From Achromobacter spanius (GTDB lineage Bacteria > Pseudomonadota > Gammaproteobacteria > Burkholderiales > Burkholderiaceae_B), in contig NZ_CP025030.1 of assembly GCF_002812705.1 (NCBI RefSeq), forward strand, positions 372,001 to 436,000: a DNA stretch of 64,000 nucleotides, given 5' to 3'. Each line of letters starts with the position of its first letter. Position 1 is the stretch's first letter. This document shows, piece by piece, positions 61,847 to 64,000 of this stretch. The position numbers and the translations under genes were made by a program. A model generated the notes under the pieces. It was not told where the DNA came from. It worked only from the letters and a program-made list of their open reading frames with translations, and searched no databases.

Positions 61847-64000
61847 TCAGCTCATGCGAAAACGGAAATCGCCATTCTTGCCCGCGCCCACGCGGATCTT
61901 GGCGATGGCTTCGCCCTGCGCCATGCGGCCCAGCACCTGCTCGGCAATCTCGGGCAGCAGCGATCCATTAAGAATGTGGTCGACGTTGCGCGCGCCGGTG
62001 TCCACCTCGGTGCAGCGCGCCAGCACGGCTTCCACCAGCGCGTCGTCCCACTCGAACAACGCGCGGTGCGTCGCCTGCACGCGGCGCGCGATGCGGCCCA
62101 GCTTCAGGCCGATGATGTGCGCCAGCGCGTCGTCATCCACCGGAAAGTAGGGAATGGTCTTCATGCGCCCCAGGAACGCGGGCTTGAACGCCTTGTACAA
62201 CTGCGGCGCCAGCAGTTCCGACAACTGCTCCGGCGTTGGGCGCTCTTCGGCGGGCTTGTTCAGGCAGGCCTGCATGATCGTGCTGGACCCCACGTTGGAC
62301 GTCAGGATGATGAGCGTGTTGCGGAAGTCGATCTCGCGGCCTTCGGCGTCGTCCATCACGCCCTTGTCGAACACCTGAAAGAACATTTCCAGCACGTCCG
62401 GATGGGCTTTTTCAATTTCATCCAGCAGCACCACGCTGTAGGGCTGGCGCCGCACGGCTTCGGTCAGCACGCCGCCTTCGCCATACCCCACGTAGCCCGG
62501 CGGCGAACCCTTCAAGCCCGAAATGCTGTGCGCTTCCTGGTACTCGCTCATGTTGATGGTGATCAGCTTGCGTTCGCCGCCGTACAGAATGTCGGCCAGG
62601 GCCAGCGCCGTCTCGGTCTTGCCCACGCCCGACGGCCCTACGAACAGGAACACGCCCTTGGGCTTGTCCGGGTCTTCCAGGCCGGCGCGCGCCGTGCGCA
62701 CGCGTTGTGCGATGGCGTGCAGCGCGTGGTCTTGCCCGATCACGCGCTCGGCCAGCATCGGCTGCAATTGCAGCACGGTGCGGATCTCATCGTTGACCAT
62801 GCGGCCCAAGGGAATACCGGTCCAGGCCGAAATGATCTCCGCCACGATCTGCCCGTCCACGCAGGCGGGCACCAGCGGCTGTTCGCCTTGCAGCGCACGC
62901 AGCTCATCCATCAGGCCGGCCAGGCGCTGCTGTTCCGGCGTCAGCGCGGGCTTTGCGGCCTTGCGGCGTGAGGTCGTAGATGCCGGGGCTGGGGCGGCGG
63001 CATCGGCATCGGCGGCGGACGCATCCTGCCCCTGCGCTTCCAGCTCGGCGCGCAGCGCATGGATCCGTTCCACCAGGCTCGTCTCCGCCACATGGCGCGC
63101 TTCCGCGTCCGCCAAACTCTGTTCCACCGTGGCGATCTCGGCATCCAGTTCCGTCAAACGCGCTTGCGGTGCGCCGGTGGCGGCTTCGCGGCGCAGCGCC
63201 GCCTGTTCGGTGCGCAAGCGCGTCAGGCGATGGCGCGCATCGTCAATCAGCGCGGGCGTGGCGCTACGGCCCAGCGCCACTCTGGCGCAAGCCGTGTCCA
63301 ACACGCTGACCGCCTTGTCGGGCAACTGCCGCCCGGTGATATAGCGGTGCGACAAGCGGGCCGCCGCGCTGATGGCCTCGTCCAGAATGCGCACGCCAAA
63401 ATGCCGCTCCATCAGCGGCGCCATGCCGCGCAGCATGGACGCGGCCAGCGCTTCGTCGGGCTCTTCCACCTTGACGACCTGAAAGCGCCGGGCCAATGCC
63501 GCATCTTTCTCAAAATACTTCTTGTATTCGCTCCAGGTGGTGGCGGCGATGGTGCGCAGTTCGCCGCGCGCCAACGCGGGCTTGAGCAGGTTGGCGGCAT
63601 CGTTCTGGCCCGCCTGCCCACCGGCCCCGATCATGGTGTGGGCTTCATCGATGAACAGGATGATGGGCGACGGGCTCTTCTTTACCTCGTCGATCACGTT
63701 CTTCAGCCGGTTCTCGAATTCGCCCTTGACGCTGGCGCCCGCCTGCAACAGGCCCATGTCCAGCACGCGCAGCGTCACGTCCGCCAGCGCGGGCGGCACA
63801 TCGCCCGCCACGATGCGCAGCGCCAGGCCTTCCACCACGGCGGTCTTGCCCACGCCGGCCTCGCCGGTCAGGATGGGGTTGTTCTGCCGCCGCCGTGTCA
63901 GGATGTCGATCATCTGGCGGATCTCGGCATCGCGGCCGATCACCGGGTCGATCTTGCCGTCGCGCGCGCGCTCGGTCAGGTTCGCCGTGTATTGGTCCAG
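61847..64000 (-). CDS. clpV: T6SS ATPase ClpV/TssH (5' end cut by window edge)
   Basis: ClpV disassembles the contracted T6SS sheath. The frame is open to the window's right edge, so about 717 residues are seen, beginning with LDQYTANLTERARDGKIDPV. Both AAA+ domains are present: D1 with GEAGVGKTAVVEGLALRIV, LFIDEAHTMIGAGG and RTIAATTWSEYKKYFEKD, and D2 with GPSGVGKTETALALADILYG and VVLLDEIEKAHPDVLEMFFQ. An Ala/Pro-rich stretch lies in the middle domain. TTWSEYKKYFEKD and NVGSSTIM are typical of ClpV rather than ClpB. The T6SS structural genes probably continue beyond the right edge. Confidence 0.95.
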   Translation of the reverse strand: MDQYTANLTERARDGKIDPVIGRDAEIRQMIDILTRRRQNNPILTGEAGVGKTAVVEGLALRIVAGDVPPALADVTLRVLDMGLLQAGASVKGEFENRLKNVIDEVKKSPSPIILFIDEAHTMIGAGGQAGQNDAANLLKPALARGELRTIAATTWSEYKKYFEKDAALARRFQVVKVEEPDEALAASMLRGMAPLMERHFGVRILDEAISAAARLSHRYITGRQLPDKAVSVLDTACARVALGRSATPALIDDARHRLTRLRTEQAALRREAATGAPQARLTELDAEIATVEQSLADAEARHVAETSLVERIHALRAELEAQGQDASAADADAAAPAPASTTSRRKAAKPALTPEQQRLAGLMDELRALQGEQPLVPACVDGQIVAEIISAWTGIPLGRMVNDEIRTVLQLQPMLAERVIGQDHALHAIAQRVRTARAGLEDPDKPKGVFLFVGPSGVGKTETALALADILYGGERKLITINMSEYQEAHSISGLKGSPPGYVGYGEGGVLTEAVRRQPYSVVLLDEIEKAHPDVLEMFFQVFDKGVMDDAEGREIDFRNTLIILTSNVGSSTIMQACLNKPAEERPTPEQLSELLAPQLYKAFKPAFLGRMKTIPYFPVDDDALAHIIGLKLGRIARRVQATHRALFEWDDALVEAVLARCTEVDTGARNVDHILNGSLLPEIAEQVLGRMAQGEAIAKIRVGAGKNGDFRFRMS

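Noticed and set aside
59008..61971. 987-codon frame opposite vgrG
   Set aside because: Shadow of the VgrG coding sequence; the composition is typical of an antisense frame and no domain is seen.

Overview
The window looks like chromosome of a high-GC betaproteobacterium of the Alcaligenaceae, most likely Achromobacter or a close relative of Bordetella. The reasons are the housekeeping order mutL-miaA-purM-hda-HAD phosphatase-pcnB-folK, the lptD-surA-rsmA block divergent from amgK-murU, several Bug (TctC-like) binding proteins, and many CoA-dependent catabolic genes. This assignment is inference from gene content. No rRNA, tRNA, CRISPR array, transposase or phage gene was recognised.

Layout. 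(1) 1-7.35 kb: mismatch repair, tRNA modification, purine synthesis, DnaA regulation, polyadenylation and folate genes. (2) 7.56-26.31 kb: an almost purely catabolic block. It opens with a FAS1-like hydratase, a class III CoA-transferase, a CitE-like lyase and a PfkB sugar kinase under a divergent LysR; this resembles known itaconate/mesaconate-CoA pathways. Next come a crotonase and two acyl-CoA dehydrogenases divergent from a DUF35 protein, a thiolase-like protein lacking the usual cysteine, an acyl-CoA ligase, a Bug protein and a nitronate-monooxygenase-like protein. The block ends with a second Bug, a second LysR of the same subfamily and a divergent SDR, hydratase and CoA-transferase operon. 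REP-like GTAG hairpin repeats bound it on both sides. (3) 26.6-36 kb: class I fumarase, a crotonase, glyQS, gmhB, an acyltransferase, a YgjP-like metalloprotease, gloA and def. (4) 36-43.3 kb: a FadE-type dehydrogenase, a nucleoside-recognition membrane protein, pyk, glycerate kinase, then a large tandem REP array. (5) 43.3-54.2 kb: rsmA, surA and lptD; amgK and murU (peptidoglycan recycling); a coiled-coil membrane protein; a flavin hydroxylase, DUF2783 and MarR cassette; phhB; an OmpA-like lipoprotein. (6) 54.3-64 kb: a type VI secretion module, read right to left as clpV (cut by the window edge), vgrG, DUF4123 adaptor, VasX-like effector and a small four-helix membrane protein that may be the immunity protein.

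The two most promising systems are the CoA-ester island, whose paired dehydrogenases and cysteine-less thiolase/DUF35 pair suggest retro-aldol chain cleavage of an unknown substrate, and the VasX-like T6SS effector/immunity module. The repeat families are also notable: in three places the repeat overlaps the stop codon of the adjacent gene.
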